This document shows, piece by piece, positions 16,437 to 26,989 of a stretch of 64,000 bases of DNA (within the stretch, counting starts at the first letter, position 1; each line of letters opens with the position of its first letter). Source of the DNA: CAUYUA01 sp963575675 (lineage in GTDB: Bacteria > Pseudomonadota > Alphaproteobacteria > Azospirillales > Azospirillaceae); assembly GCA_963575675.1 (NCBI GenBank), contig CAUYUA010000261.1, positions 1-64,000 of the forward strand, given 5' to 3'. The position numbers were made by a program, and so were the translations under genes. The notes beneath the pieces were generated by a model, which was not told where the DNA came from, ran no database searches, and saw only the letters and a list, made by a program, of their open reading frames with translations.

Positions 16437-18005
16437 ATGAATTGGACTCCAGAGGACGCGCCGGAACGCTTTAATATTGCGCGATATTGCTTGGCGGAGA
16501 ACGCGCGTCGTTTTCCATCGAAAGTCGCATTGATCATCGTCAGCGACGATGGCGTTTCGCAACAATGGACTTACGCCGAGGTCGATCGCGCTGTGCGGCG
16601 CTTGGCCGGAGGTTTGCGCGAGATGGGCGCGCGCCCCGGGCAATGTCTGATGATTCGCATGGATAATGATTGGCGCTATGTTTTCACTTTTTTTGCTGCG
16701 ATGGCGGTGGGGTTGATTGCTTTTCCGTCCTCGGCGGCTTTGACCGAAATCGAGGCTGCGGCGTTGTTGGCGGATTCAGAAGCGGCTTTTTTGGCGATTT
16801 CTGGAGATTTAGCGTTTCACCATAGCGCGCCGGAGTCGTTGCGGGTTTTGTCATGCGGCGCCATTTCGCGTATGATCGAAAACGGTTCGGAGATTGATTA
16901 CGCCGACACTGCCGCCATTGACCCGGCTTTCTTGATCTACACCTCGGGCACAACGGGACGCCCTAAAGGCGTGCTGCACGGGCATCGCACCGCGTGGGGG
17001 CGGCGTCCGATGCATCAAGGATGGTATGGGATCGCATTCGACGACGTCGTTCTGCACGCCGGAGCCTTCAATTGGACCTATACGCTTGGAGTGGGGCTTC
17101 TGGATCCATGGGCCAACGGCGCAACCGCCGTTTTGTACAACGGTCGTTCGAATCCGGAAATCTGGCCGGATATAATCCAACATTTTCAGGTGACTCTCTT
17201 TGCGACGGTTCCCAGCCTCTATCGTCGAATTTTGAAGTACTCCTCCGATATTATCGTCAATAAGTTGGCGACTTTACGCCACGCTCTGACGGCGGGGGAG
17301 ACTCTTCCGCCGCCGCTGTTGGAGGCTTGGCTTCAGCGCACCGGCAAACCGTTATACGAAGCGTTGGGAATGAGCGAGATTTCCACCTATATCTCGACGG
17401 GGCCGGGAATGCTCTTGAAGCCCGGAAGTCCCGGACGTCCGCAAGAGGGGCGGCGCGTGGCGATTCTCGATTCGCGCCAGGAGGCTTCGGAGTCTCCTCG
17501 GCTTTTGCCGCCGGGGGAAATCGGCTTGATCGCCGTCCATCGTTCGGACCCCGGATTGATGCTCGGGTATTGGCGTCGTCCCGAAGAAGAAGCTTTGGTC
17601 TATCGCGGCGAGTGGTTCGCCGGCGGCGATTTGGCTCATATCGATGAAGATGGTTATGTTTGGTTCCATGGCCGCAACGACGATATCTTAAAAATCTCAG
17701 GTTATCGTTTGTCGCCGACCGAAATCGAGCGCGTTTTATCGCGTCATCCCTCTGTGGCCGACGTCGCCGTTGGAGAGTGCGCCGTTTCGGCTGATCTTTC
17801 GGTGTTGACTGCTTTCGTTGTTCGCGCCGTTGCTTGCGAGGAAACCGATATCCTCGATTGGGCGGCCGATCACCTCGCTGTTTACAAGCTTCCCCGCAAA
17901 GTCGTCTTTATGGACAATCTTCCGCGAACTTCCAATGGAAAGCTGCGCAGAAAAGAGCTTCCAAGAGAATTTTCTTCTTGCGTCTCGTCCTCATCTTTCC
18001 TATAA
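16437..18005 (+). CDS. AMP-forming acyl-CoA synthetase (benzoate/aryl- or acyl-CoA ligase type)
   Basis: The 522-residue product is a class I adenylate-forming enzyme. The phosphate loop YTSGTTGRPKG is at 168-178, the A5 motif ALGMSEIS follows, then the hinge GDLAHIDEDGYVWFHGRNDDILKISGYR, and the catalytic lysine of the C-terminal domain is in SNGKLRRKEL (K502). It activates a carboxylate with ATP and loads it onto CoA. The overall form resembles benzoate-CoA ligases and medium-chain acyl-CoA synthetases; the substrate cannot be read from sequence. No catabolic genes are adjacent. The reading frame ends 14 bp before a tRNA-Lys gene. The last residues (SSCVSSSSFL) are low complexity. Confidence 0.88.
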   Translation: MNWTPEDAPERFNIARYCLAENARRFPSKVALIIVSDDGVSQQWTYAEVDRAVRRLAGGLREMGARPGQCLMIRMDNDWRYVFTFFAAMAVGLIAFPSSAALTEIEAAALLADSEAAFLAISGDLAFHHSAPESLRVLSCGAISRMIENGSEIDYADTAAIDPAFLIYTSGTTGRPKGVLHGHRTAWGRRPMHQGWYGIAFDDVVLHAGAFNWTYTLGVGLLDPWANGATAVLYNGRSNPEIWPDIIQHFQVTLFATVPSLYRRILKYSSDIIVNKLATLRHALTAGETLPPPLLEAWLQRTGKPLYEALGMSEISTYISTGPGMLLKPGSPGRPQEGRRVAILDSRQEASESPRLLPPGEIGLIAVHRSDPGLMLGYWRRPEEEALVYRGEWFAGGDLAHIDEDGYVWFHGRNDDILKISGYRLSPTEIERVLSRHPSVADVAVGECAVSADLSVLTAFVVRAVACEETDILDWAADHLAVYKLPRKVVFMDNLPRTSNGKLRRKELPREFSSCVSSSSFL

Positions 18006-18018
18006 CTGTCCTCGCGGT

Positions 18019-18094
<76 letters not shown>

Positions 18095-18229
18095 ATCTCC
18101 CGATATTCTGCGCGCAAGGCGTTTTCTGTAAAGCTCTTAGAGAGCGCTTCACTTGGTGGAGTGGCTTCGGGAGTATCTTATGTTCTGCGCATGAGGGTTT
18201 TAGAGGCGCAAAAGCCGCCCCCCCAGAAA

Positions 18230-18267
18230 TTCTTCTCCCCTTTCTTTATTCTTCTCCCCTTTCTTTA
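18230..18267. repeat. 19-bp perfect tandem duplication
   Basis: TTCTTCTCCCCTTTCTTTA occurs twice without a gap in the trailer between tRNA-Lys and the convergent phosphatase gene. It is pyrimidine-rich on the plus strand. It is probably a slippage product; nothing suggests a function. Confidence 0.7.
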
Positions 18268-18358
18268 TTGTGTATAAGAGCCTTTTGGCTTCAACCGGCG
18301 TTCCAATTCGGTGAGACGGCAAGAATCCGCCCGAGGTCAGAATTAGGCAAAAGATTTG

Positions 18359-19120
18359 TCATAAACTCTGAGCAATCAAAAATTTGCGGTTTTCTTCTTC
18401 CAACACCAAACAGCATAAGTTTCCCGAGGAGAACGCGCCGAGGTCAATGCCAATGCGATTGGCGCGGATATCCGGCATGCGGCTTATGGTGTGTCCGTGG
18501 ATGATCATCTTCTCGAAATATCCTGGATAACGTAAAAAATCATCTCGAATCCACAGAGTGTCTTCTTCGTTTTGTTGATCGAGTCTGACGCCTGGGCGGA
18601 CGCCGGCGTGAACGAAGAAATAGTCTCCGATTTGGTGCGTCCTTTCTAAAGTGCGGAGAAACTTCTGATGTGACTTGGGAATGACTCGAGTTTGCAGAAT
18701 ATGGCGAACCTCCTCCATTTCTTCCAACAGCGGAACTCCCCTGAGAAACTGTGCGCCGTAGCTTTGTAAGGTGGCGCGACCGCCGAATCTAACGAGCCAT
18801 TGCAAGCCCGCAACCAGATCTCCATCAAGAAAGCGAACAAAGACGTCTTCGTGGTTGCCTTTAAGGGGGATGACCTGAAAATCCGGAGGTAATCCGTTGA
18901 TCATCAGGTCAAGAAGCGACTTCGAGTCGGGGCCGCGATCGATATAATCTCCGAGAAAAATCAGAAAACGGCGCTCTACCTCTCTGGCGAAGAAGTTATG
19001 TCGAGAAATATCGTTCAACAATATCGTCAGAAGATCCAAGCGGCCATGGATGTCGCCGACGACGTAGGCTCGGATGTTTTGAGGCAGGCAGGGGGGGAAG
19101 AAAGTGGAAGGCGAAAACAT
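18359..19120 (-). CDS. PPP-family metallophosphatase (bacterial Ser/Thr phosphatase-like)
   Basis: The 253-residue product has the full PPP metal-binding set: GDIHGR (22-27), GDYIDRG (57-63), GNHED (88-92), a histidine in FFVHAGVRPG (H171) and IIHGHT (208-211). It is close to PrpA/lambda-type protein phosphatases, which use two divalent metals. The substrate may be phosphoproteins or a nucleotide such as diadenosine tetraphosphate; the sequence alone does not decide. No signal peptide is seen. The gene is isolated, convergent with tRNA-Lys, and has a long AT-rich 5' region. Confidence 0.88.
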   Translation of the reverse strand: MFSPSTFFPPCLPQNIRAYVVGDIHGRLDLLTILLNDISRHNFFAREVERRFLIFLGDYIDRGPDSKSLLDLMINGLPPDFQVIPLKGNHEDVFVRFLDGDLVAGLQWLVRFGGRATLQSYGAQFLRGVPLLEEMEEVRHILQTRVIPKSHQKFLRTLERTHQIGDYFFVHAGVRPGVRLDQQNEEDTLWIRDDFLRYPGYFEKMIIHGHTISRMPDIRANRIGIDLGAFSSGNLCCLVLEEENRKFLIAQSL

Positions 19121-19774
19121 GATGGCGCTTCAAGGTATGGGGTTGTTTCTGTCTGAATCGGGGCGGCAGAGGAATAAAAATGACCAATGCCTGATTGTGC
19201 GTATTAGAAAATAACTTTAGTATTTTTGAAGAATTTGTCGAGTGTTGTTTCATGTTAAACGATTGCCTGTGCGAAATAATCGATGCAAAAGCAAGCACGG
19301 GGAGAAGAGAGGCGGAAATTGCAAATTGTGTTATGGAACTTCTTGATATGCGATGAAAAAGGATTCATTATCGAGCATCATCATTTTTCTTTAACAATTC
19401 TACTCTGTATCAAGGTGGAAGCCTTGTGTTAGGATGTCAAAAGATCGGAAGTTCATTGAAAACATGATGGAAACGGGGCGTTAACAAATAAACATCAAAT
19501 TTGTGATGTTTTGCGTTATAAAACGAGCGTCATCAAAAGCATTGATGCTGCGCTGTTTTTCTAGAAACTTCCTTTTAGAAGGGAAAATGTCTCGTTTTTT
19601 GTGACGTATCGGAATGCTTGTTGAGCGACCTTTGGATGGTTTTGGTCTCCGACCGGAGAAAATCCGACAGAAGGTGGTTTTATAAGTGGTGATGAAGGTT
19701 TTGAGGGGTGTGAAAGGTTGATCCGCGCAATGCGGGACGATCTACGCGCATAGCCAAAGGGGGGCGCGCAGACC
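19121..19774. other. AT-rich gene-free region
   Basis: In 654 bp I see no gene. The stretch is visibly richer in A+T than its surroundings and should hold promoters for the divergent phosphatase (minus) and the 123-residue protein (plus). ORFs on the minus strand between 19561 and 20077 are shadows or chance frames. Confidence 0.5.
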
Positions 19775-20146
19775 ATGGCGCATTATCAGAGACGACAGGA
19801 GACGCAACGGCCTCATGAGGAGCATGCTCTGATGGCCGAATCGAAACGCAACGCCGGGCATCCGGGTTTGGATCGTGTGTCCGTGTGTGGTCGGGCCATT
19901 TTCGTTGCCGAGTCGGAGGTTGAAAAGTGTGATCGAACCGAGCCGGTGAAATTGGCGTGGCGTGATCGCGTGTCGAAACTTCTTGATGATCCAATTGTTC
20001 ACCTCGTGATGCGTCGGGATGGAATTACGCGGGATGACGTCTTCGACGTCATGGAAAAGACCAGAGAAGGTCTTCATGCGCGTTTAGCGTCGATGGATAA
20101 ACCGGCGGTGTTTCCGTCGTTGTTGTCGGTTGTTTCGCGGTATTGA
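19775..20146 (+). CDS. Small conserved-looking hypothetical protein
   Basis: The 123-residue product has a charged N-terminus, two cysteines (VSVCGRAIF and VEKCDRT) and a C-terminal helical section, WRDRVSKLLDDPIVHLVMRRDGITRDDVFDVM, whose style is common in short alphaproteobacterial proteins of unknown role. AGGGGGG lies about ten bases before the ATG. No membrane segment is present. A minus-strand frame covers the same DNA but has no ribosome site. A degenerate palindromic element follows about 100 bp downstream. Confidence 0.6.
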   Translation: MAHYQRRQETQRPHEEHALMAESKRNAGHPGLDRVSVCGRAIFVAESEVEKCDRTEPVKLAWRDRVSKLLDDPIVHLVMRRDGITRDDVFDVMEKTREGLHARLASMDKPAVFPSLLSVVSRY

Positions 20147-20249
20147 GCGCGTTAGGAGCGTCTCAAGGGCAATTAAAATAAAAACGGCTTTCTAATATCG
20201 ATAATATGAATTATCGACGTGTGAGTTCCGACTCTTCCGTATGGAAATT

Positions 20250-20499
20250 AAATGAGGCCGAGGACTGTGTTCCTGGTCGTTCGGGATTGTGAGGAGGGGG
20301 AGTGAAAGCTTCCCCTTATTCGCGAGCGATTCTCCTCTGGGATTGGGTTGTTCTTTATCGATGGGTGGGCAGACAACAAGGCGAGCAGCCTATACAGGCA
20401 AATAGTTCCAGAGGATGATCGTCTTCGCGAATAAGGAAGGCTTTTGTTTTCTCCTCAATAATCCCGAGTGGCCAGGAACTCAGTCTCTGGACCTTTTTT
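20250..20499. repeat. Palindromic intergenic element, degenerate copy 4
   Basis: The tips GAGGACTGTGTTCCTGG and CCAGGAACTCAGTCTCTGG, the TTCGCGA...TCGCGAATAAGG stems and the CTCTGGGATT/AGTTCCAGAGG pair are recognisable but carry many mismatches. The element lies 3' of the 123-residue ORF and 420 bp before gltB. Confidence 0.8.
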
Positions 20500-20919
20500 A
20501 GTTCGTTATTTTTGTGACGCTTTCACGTTCGTGTTCTCGAGAAAGGCGTTTGCCTGAGAATGATATCGTGCGTTGCTTAATGCGTGGCTCCCGTGCTCAA
20601 AAAATGGGCGAGTGTTTTTTGCGTGTGTTTGGCGTGGCGCAAGAATTGTCATTTCGATAAAAATCTCGTTGAGAGAGAAGAGCTGTTGCGTCATAGATGT
20701 GTTTTCTTTTCCATCAAACACGCTATAAGCAGTCGGCGCGTTTGAGGAAGGGCGTCTTAAAGACGCAGTTCGTAAACGTGCGGAAATAGCGTTTGGCGGC
20801 GTTGTGAGGAAGTGATGTCCTTGCAGCGGCGTTGAGCGGTGACCGGAGCGGCGGCGAAGGTTAGGAACGTAAAAAACGGAATTAGGACGATTTAGGCGAT
20901 TAAAGGGAGTTACGGTCGG
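20500..20919. other. Leader region of gltBD
   Basis: The 420 bp between the repeat and gltB hold no convincing gene; a 71-codon minus-strand frame at 20506-20721 has no motif. The gltBD promoter should be here. No consensus sigma-54 or sigma-70 site stands out by eye. Confidence 0.4.
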
Positions 20920-23900
20920 ATGCTGTCGCCGAAAAATTCGGGTCTATATGATCCGAAAAATGAGCATGACGCCTGCGGAGTGGGTTTTGTCGCCCATATC
21001 AAAGGAATCAAGAGCCATCGGATCGTCGCTCAGGGGCTTGAGATCCTGTTGAATTTGGACCATCGCGGCGCGGTCGGGGCGGATCCCTTGGCCAGCGACG
21101 GGGCGGGAATCTTGCTGCAAATTCCTGATCTCTTCTTTCGCGAAGAAATGGCGGTCGCCGGGGTGACGTTGCCGCCCGCCGGTGAGTATGGCGTGGGTAT
21201 GGTCTTTTTGCCGCACTCGCCGTTGAGCCGCTCCGTGTATCAAGAATGGATTGAACAATATATTGTTGAAGAAGGCCAGATTCTGCTTGGTTGGCGCGAC
21301 GTGCCGGTGGATAACTCCGGGCTGGGCGAAAGCGTTAAAGCCGTTGAGCCCATGGTGCGCCAAGTGTTCATCGGGCGCGGCTCCGAATGCGCCAATTCCG
21401 ATTCTTTCGAGCGCAAACTGGTCGTCATCCGTAAGCAAATCGGCAATGCTCTGGCCAGCAACCCCATGGAGGGCATGAAGGATTTCTATATTCCTTCCAT
21501 GTCGTCCCGGACGGTCGTCTACAAAGGAATGTTGCTGGCGCGGCAAGTGGGCGAATACTATCGCGATCTGAAAGATCCGCGTGTGGTTTCGGCTCTGGCG
21601 CTGGTGCATCAACGGTTTTCCACCAATACTTTTCCGTCGTGGCGGCTGGCGCACCCTTACCGCATGATTTGTCATAACGGCGAAATCAACACCGTGCGCG
21701 GCAACGTCAACTGGATGGCGGCGCGGCGTCACGCCATGCGCTCACAAGTGTTGGGGGCCGATCTTGATAAATTATGGCCTCTGATTCCTGAAGGCCAGTC
21801 CGACACCGCGTGCTTCGACAATGCTCTGGAGCTGTTGGTCGCCGCCGGTTACTCCATGCCGCACGCGATGATGATGTTGATTCCGGAAGCCTGGGCCGGA
21901 AATCCCTTGATGGATGAAGAGCGTCGTGCGTTCTATGAATATCACGCCGCTTTGATGGAGCCGTGGGATGGTCCCGCCGCCATTGCCTTCACCGATGGTC
22001 TCCAGATCGGCGCCACGCTTGACCGAAATGGGTTGCGTCCGGCGCGTTACTTGGTGACGAAAGACGACTTGGTGGTGATGGCCTCTGAAACCGGCGTGCT
22101 CGACATTCCGGAAGATCGGGTGATCAAGCGGTGGCGTCTGCAACCAGGGAAAATGTTCCTGGTCGACATGCAGGAAGGCCGCATTATCGATGACGCGGAA
22201 TTGAAGGCCTGCTTGGCCAAATCCAAGCCCTATCGCGAGTGGCTGAAGCAATCCGAAATCGTTTTGGAAGACTTGCCCGCGCGTCCTTTGTCTCAGAATC
22301 TGTCTTCGGCGTCGTTGCTCGATCGGCAGCAAGCGTTCGGCTATACTCAAGAAGACGTCGCTATTCTGCTGGACCCAATGGCCGTCAACGGGGAGGAAGC
22401 CGTCGGCTCCATGGGCGCCGACGCGCCGTTGTCGGTGCTCTCCGACAAGCCGAAGCTTCTCTACACCTACTTTAAACAGTGTTTCGCGCAAGTCACCAAC
22501 CCGCCGATCGATCCGATTCGCGAAGAGTTGGTGATGTCTTTGGTGTCTCTGATCGGGCCGCGCCCCAACCTGCTGGGTGTTGAGCAGACGGAGACGCACT
22601 GGCGGTTGAAAGCGCTTCAGCCGATTTTGACCGATGAGGATATGGCGAAGATTCGCCACATCACCGATCAAGTCGCCGCCTTCAACACGCGGACTTTGGG
22701 TATTGCCTATCCGGCCGCCGAGGGGGCTGCTGGAATGGGGCCGGCCTTGGATCGGCTTTGCACCGCTGCGGTCGAGGCGGTCAACAGCGGCAAAAATATT
22801 TTGGTGCTCTCTGATCGCTCGGTGTCCGCCGACCGCATCGCCATTCCCGCTTTGTTGGCCACCGCCGCCGTCCATCATCATCTTATTCGGCACGGACTGC
22901 GCACTTCCACGGGGTTGGTGGTTGAAACCGGCGAGGCGCGCGAGGTGCATCACTTCGCGCTGTTGGCGGGATTCGGCGCCGAGGCCGTCAATCCTTATCT
23001 TGCCTTTGAGACCCTGTTGGATCGAAAGGCGCGTTTGGGCGTAGACTCCGAGAAAATCCGTAAGAACTACATCAAGGCGGTGGGGAAGGGATTGCTGAAG
23101 GTGATGTCCAAAATGGGCATTTCCACCTATCAATCCTATTGCGGCGCGCAAATATTCGACGCCATCGGCCTTGCGACCGCCTTCGTCAATCGCTATTTTA
23201 CCGGCACGTCCTCTACGGTGGAGGGCGTCGGCTTGGCGGAAATCGCCGAGGAGACGGTTCGGCGGCATCGTTTGGCCTTTGGCGACGCCCCGATTTATCG
23301 TCACGCTCTCGACGTCGGCGGCCAATACGGCTACCGCATTCGCGGTGAGGATCATGCTTGGACGCCCGAAAGCGTCGCAAAATTGCAACATGCCGTGCGC
23401 GCCAATAATCTTGAAAGCTATGAAGAGTTCTCGCGCCAGATCAATGATCAGGCCGAACGATTGTTGATGTTGCGCGGCTTGCTCGATTTCAAGGCCGGAA
23501 CTCCGGTTCCCTTGGAGGAGGTCGAGCCCGTTTCGGAGATCGTCAAGCGTTTCGCCACCGGCGCCATGTCGTTCGGCTCGATTTCGCGCGAGGCTCATAC
23601 GAATTTGGCGATCGCCATGAACCGGATCGGCGCCAAGTCGAACACCGGCGAAGGCGGTGAAGAGCCGGAGCGCTTCACGCCCATGGCCAACGGCGATTCT
23701 GCGCGTTCGGCCATTAAGCAGGTCGCGTCTGGTCGATTCGGCGTCACAACGGAGTATCTGGTCAACGCCGACGACATCCAGATCAAAATGGCTCAGGGCG
23801 CCAAGCCCGGCGAGGGCGGTCAGTTACCCGGCCATAAAGTGGCTTTGCCGATTGCGCGCGTGCGTCATTCCACTCCCGGCGTGACTTTGATCTCGCCGCC

Positions 23901-25551
23901 GCCCCACCACGACATCTATTCAATCGAGGATCTGGCCCAGCTTATTCACGATCTGAAGAACGTAAATCCTCAGGCTCGAATCAGCGTCAAGCTGGTTTCC
24001 GAGGTTGGAGTCGGCACGGTTGCTGCGGGCGTCGCGAAGGCGAAGGCCGATCACGTTACGATTTCCGGTTATGATGGCGGGACGGGCGCCAGCCCTCTCA
24101 GTTCGATCACCCACGCCGGGTCTCCATGGGAAATCGGCTTGGCTGAAACGCACCAAACACTCGTTCATAATAAGCTCCGTAGCCGCATCGCGGTGCAGGT
24201 GGATGGTGGTTTGCGCACAGGTCGGGACGTGGTGGTCGGCGCGTTGCTCGGCGCGGATGAGTTCGGTTTCGCCACCGCGCCTTTGATCGCTTCCGGGTGC
24301 GTCATGATGCGCAAGTGCCATCTCAACACTTGCCCGGTCGGCGTCGCCACTCAAAATCCGGAGCTGCGTAAGCGTTTCTCCGGGCAGCCGGAGCATGTCG
24401 TCAATTACTTCTTCTTCGTCGCCGAAGAAGTGCGCGCGTTGATGGCCAAACTCGGGTTCCGCACTTTCAATGAAATGGTCGGTCGTTTGGATCGCCTTGA
24501 CATGCGGAAGGCGGTTAAGCATTGGAAAGCCAAAGGGCTGGATTTCTCTCGTCTGTTGGCTATGCCGGAGACCAAGCCGGGCGTTCGGATATTTAATTGT
24601 GAACAGCAAAACCATGGTCTCGACAAGGCTCTGGACCAATTGCTGATCGCTCAGGCGCAGACGGCGTTGGAGAGCGGGAAGCCCGTTAAGATTGCCGCAA
24701 CCGTGCGCAACGTCAATCGCACTGTCGGCGCGATGCTTTCAGGCGAGGTGGCGCGGCGTTATGGCCATCGTGGATTGCCTGAAGACACCATCTCGATCAA
24801 GGCGCGGGGCGTCGGCGGGCAGAGCTTCGGCGCTTTCCTGGCTCACGGCGTCAGCATCGAGCTGGAGGGCACCGCCAATGACTATGTCGGAAAAGGTTTG
24901 AGCGGCGGTCGAATCGCCATTTACTTTCCGCCCGAAGCCAAGCTGGAGGCGATGGAAAACATTCTGATCGGCAACACCGTTCTTTATGGCGCGATCACCG
25001 GCGAATGCTATTTTAGCGGCGTGGGCGGTGAGCGTTTCGCCGTGCGGAACTCGGGGGCCGTTGCGGTGGTCGAGGGCGTTGGCGATCACGGTTGCGAGTA
25101 CATGACCGGAGGCGCCGTGGTGGTGCTGGGTGAAACCGGTCGTAATTTCGCCGCAGGCATGAGCGGCGGAGTCGCCTATATTCTCGATGAGCGCGGCGAT
25201 TTTGCTTTGCGTTGCAACAAGAGCATGGTCGATTTGGAAGTCGTCTCGGAAGAAGCGTCTTCCCCCGCATGGGCCGACGGTAAAAAAGACGGCGTTACGG
25301 TTGCTCAGATCATGGAGAACCCGCTGCGTCACGACGCCGCGCGGTTGCGCGTTCTGATCGAACGTCATCTGCATTACACCAACAGCGTTCGCGCGCGGCG
25401 TATTCTTGCCGAGTGGGATGCGTATCTCCCGAAATTCGTCAAGATCATGCCGATCGATTATCGGCGCGCCCTCAAAGAATTACAGGAACAGGCCGCGTCG
25501 GCTCCGGGAGAGCAACGGCAAGACGCGCGAGTGGAGAAGGCTCATGGGTAA
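20920..25551 (+). CDS. gltB: Glutamate synthase (NADPH) large subunit
   Basis: The 1543-residue product has the four-domain layout of GOGAT alpha subunits. The type II glutaminase domain begins at the processed Cys19 (HDACGVGF), after an 18-residue propeptide. A central domain follows, then the FMN/2-oxoglutarate synthase domain with GEGGEEPER and GYDGGTGASPL. The 3Fe-4S ligands are C1127, C1133 and C1138 (CX5CX4C). The C-terminal beta-helix is Gly-rich. Ammonia released from glutamine is channelled to 2-oxoglutarate, giving two glutamates. AAGGGAG lies about 11 bases before the ATG. The stop overlaps the gltD start by 8 bp, implying translational coupling. Confidence 0.98.
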   Translation: MLSPKNSGLYDPKNEHDACGVGFVAHIKGIKSHRIVAQGLEILLNLDHRGAVGADPLASDGAGILLQIPDLFFREEMAVAGVTLPPAGEYGVGMVFLPHSPLSRSVYQEWIEQYIVEEGQILLGWRDVPVDNSGLGESVKAVEPMVRQVFIGRGSECANSDSFERKLVVIRKQIGNALASNPMEGMKDFYIPSMSSRTVVYKGMLLARQVGEYYRDLKDPRVVSALALVHQRFSTNTFPSWRLAHPYRMICHNGEINTVRGNVNWMAARRHAMRSQVLGADLDKLWPLIPEGQSDTACFDNALELLVAAGYSMPHAMMMLIPEAWAGNPLMDEERRAFYEYHAALMEPWDGPAAIAFTDGLQIGATLDRNGLRPARYLVTKDDLVVMASETGVLDIPEDRVIKRWRLQPGKMFLVDMQEGRIIDDAELKACLAKSKPYREWLKQSEIVLEDLPARPLSQNLSSASLLDRQQAFGYTQEDVAILLDPMAVNGEEAVGSMGADAPLSVLSDKPKLLYTYFKQCFAQVTNPPIDPIREELVMSLVSLIGPRPNLLGVEQTETHWRLKALQPILTDEDMAKIRHITDQVAAFNTRTLGIAYPAAEGAAGMGPALDRLCTAAVEAVNSGKNILVLSDRSVSADRIAIPALLATAAVHHHLIRHGLRTSTGLVVETGEAREVHHFALLAGFGAEAVNPYLAFETLLDRKARLGVDSEKIRKNYIKAVGKGLLKVMSKMGISTYQSYCGAQIFDAIGLATAFVNRYFTGTSSTVEGVGLAEIAEETVRRHRLAFGDAPIYRHALDVGGQYGYRIRGEDHAWTPESVAKLQHAVRANNLESYEEFSRQINDQAERLLMLRGLLDFKAGTPVPLEEVEPVSEIVKRFATGAMSFGSISREAHTNLAIAMNRIGAKSNTGEGGEEPERFTPMANGDSARSAIKQVASGRFGVTTEYLVNADDIQIKMAQGAKPGEGGQLPGHKVALPIARVRHSTPGVTLISPPPHHDIYSIEDLAQLIHDLKNVNPQARISVKLVSEVGVGTVAAGVAKAKADHVTISGYDGGTGASPLSSITHAGSPWEIGLAETHQTLVHNKLRSRIAVQVDGGLRTGRDVVVGALLGADEFGFATAPLIASGCVMMRKCHLNTCPVGVATQNPELRKRFSGQPEHVVNYFFFVAEEVRALMAKLGFRTFNEMVGRLDRLDMRKAVKHWKAKGLDFSRLLAMPETKPGVRIFNCEQQNHGLDKALDQLLIAQAQTALESGKPVKIAATVRNVNRTVGAMLSGEVARRYGHRGLPEDTISIKARGVGGQSFGAFLAHGVSIELEGTANDYVGKGLSGGRIAIYFPPEAKLEAMENILIGNTVLYGAITGECYFSGVGGERFAVRNSGAVAVVEGVGDHGCEYMTGGAVVVLGETGRNFAAGMSGGVAYILDERGDFALRCNKSMVDLEVVSEEASSPAWADGKKDGVTVAQIMENPLRHDAARLRVLIERHLHYTNSVRARRILAEWDAYLPKFVKIMPIDYRRALKELQEQAASAPGEQRQDARVEKAHG

Positions 25552-26989
25552 GCCGACCGGTTTTTTAGAAATTCGTCGCCGAGACCACGATCGTGCGCCG
25601 GTGGCGGAGCGCATCCAGCACTATCGCGAGTTCGTCATCACCATGCCCGAGCAAGACATGCGCGGGCAGGGCGCCCGTTGTATGGCGTGCGGAATTCCTT
25701 TCTGTCATAGTGGTTGTCCGATCTCTAATCTGATCCCCGATTGGAACGATCTCGTCTATCGGGGCGAGTGGCGGGAAGCCTTATTGACGCTGCACTCCAC
25801 CAACAACTTCCCGGAGTTCACCGGGCGAGTGTGTCCGGCTCCGTGCGAGGCCGCTTGCACGCTCAACATCAATGACGACGCCGTCACGATCAAAAATATC
25901 GAACGCGCCATTGTCGATAAGGGATGGGAAGAAGGTTGGATTGTTTCCGAGCCGCCTGCGCGTCGCACCGGAAAACGGGTGGCGGTGATCGGCTCTGGGC
26001 CGGCGGGTTTGGCGTGCGCTCAGCAACTGGCGCGCGCCGGTCATTCCGTCACCGTGTTTGAAAAGGCCGACCGCATTGGTGGTTTGTTGCGTTACGGCAT
26101 TCCCGACTTCAAGCTCGATAAGAACCTGATAGATCGTCGCGTTAAGCAGATGACCGAAGAGGGCGTCGAGTTTCTTGCCCGTTGCAACGTCGGTTCGAGT
26201 GTTCAGGCGGGAGTCTTGGTCTCGTCGTTCGACGCCGTGGTGCTGGCGGGGGGATCGCAGAAGCCGCGTGATTTGCCGGTTCCCGGACGTTCATTGAGTG
26301 GAATTCATTATGCGATGGATTTCTTGACTCAACAGAACCGTCGCAATGCTGGGGACGATATTCCGGCTTCTGAGCGCATCAGCGCCACCGGAAAGCATGT
26401 GGTGGTGATCGGTGGTGGAGACACCGGGTCGGACTGTATCGGTTCTTCGATTCGTCAGGGCGCAGCCTCGGTGACGCAGATCGAGATTATGCCGAAACCA
26501 CCCGAGCAAGAGAATCGTTCACTGACTTGGCCCAATTGGCCGAATAAGATGCGCACCTCGACCTCGCAAGAGGAAGGCTGTGTCCGCGATTGGAGCGTCG
26601 CCACTAAGCAGTTCTCCGGTGACGAGCGCGGCGCCGTTCGGGCCTTGCATGGCGTTCGAGTCGATTGGAGCAATGGAGCCAATGGTCGAATGCAGATGGC
26701 CGAGGTTCCGGGCTCCGAGTTTGTCTTGAAGGCTGATTTGGTGTTGCTGGCTATGGGGTTCGTCCATCCGATTCAAGAGGGAATGCTCAAAGAATTAGGC
26801 GTGGCGCTCGATTTGCAGGGGAATGTCAAGGCCGATACAAATTCTTATCGCACGTCGGTTGATAAAGTGTTTGTGGCGGGCGATATGCGGCGAGGACAAT
26901 CTCTTGTGGTGTGGGCGATTCGTGAAGGGCGACAAGCTGCGCGTTCTGTTGATCAGTTCTTGATGGGCAAGACGGAATTGCCGCGATAA
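25544..26989 (+). CDS. gltD: Glutamate synthase (NADPH) small subunit
   Basis: From ATG 25544 the product has 482 residues. N-terminal cysteines in CMACGIPFCHSGCP and CPAPCEAACTL bind two [4Fe-4S] clusters. The FAD motif is VIGSGPAGLACAQQLARAG, and the NADPH motif is VVIGGGDTGSDC. The subunit oxidises NADPH and passes electrons to the FMN of GltB. The start lies inside the end of gltB, with GGAGAAGG just upstream; the longer open frame from 25406 is only overlap with gltB. A compact T-flanked hairpin follows the stop immediately, then a half copy of the palindromic element. Confidence 0.98.
   Translation: MGKPTGFLEIRRRDHDRAPVAERIQHYREFVITMPEQDMRGQGARCMACGIPFCHSGCPISNLIPDWNDLVYRGEWREALLTLHSTNNFPEFTGRVCPAPCEAACTLNINDDAVTIKNIERAIVDKGWEEGWIVSEPPARRTGKRVAVIGSGPAGLACAQQLARAGHSVTVFEKADRIGGLLRYGIPDFKLDKNLIDRRVKQMTEEGVEFLARCNVGSSVQAGVLVSSFDAVVLAGGSQKPRDLPVPGRSLSGIHYAMDFLTQQNRRNAGDDIPASERISATGKHVVVIGGGDTGSDCIGSSIRQGAASVTQIEIMPKPPEQENRSLTWPNWPNKMRTSTSQEEGCVRDWSVATKQFSGDERGAVRALHGVRVDWSNGANGRMQMAEVPGSEFVLKADLVLLAMGFVHPIQEGMLKELGVALDLQGNVKADTNSYRTSVDKVFVAGDMRRGQSLVVWAIREGRQAARSVDQFLMGKTELPR

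Noticed and set aside
20506..20721. 71-codon minus-strand ORF upstream of gltB
   Set aside because: It lies in the gltB leader, has no domain and no Shine-Dalgarno sequence.
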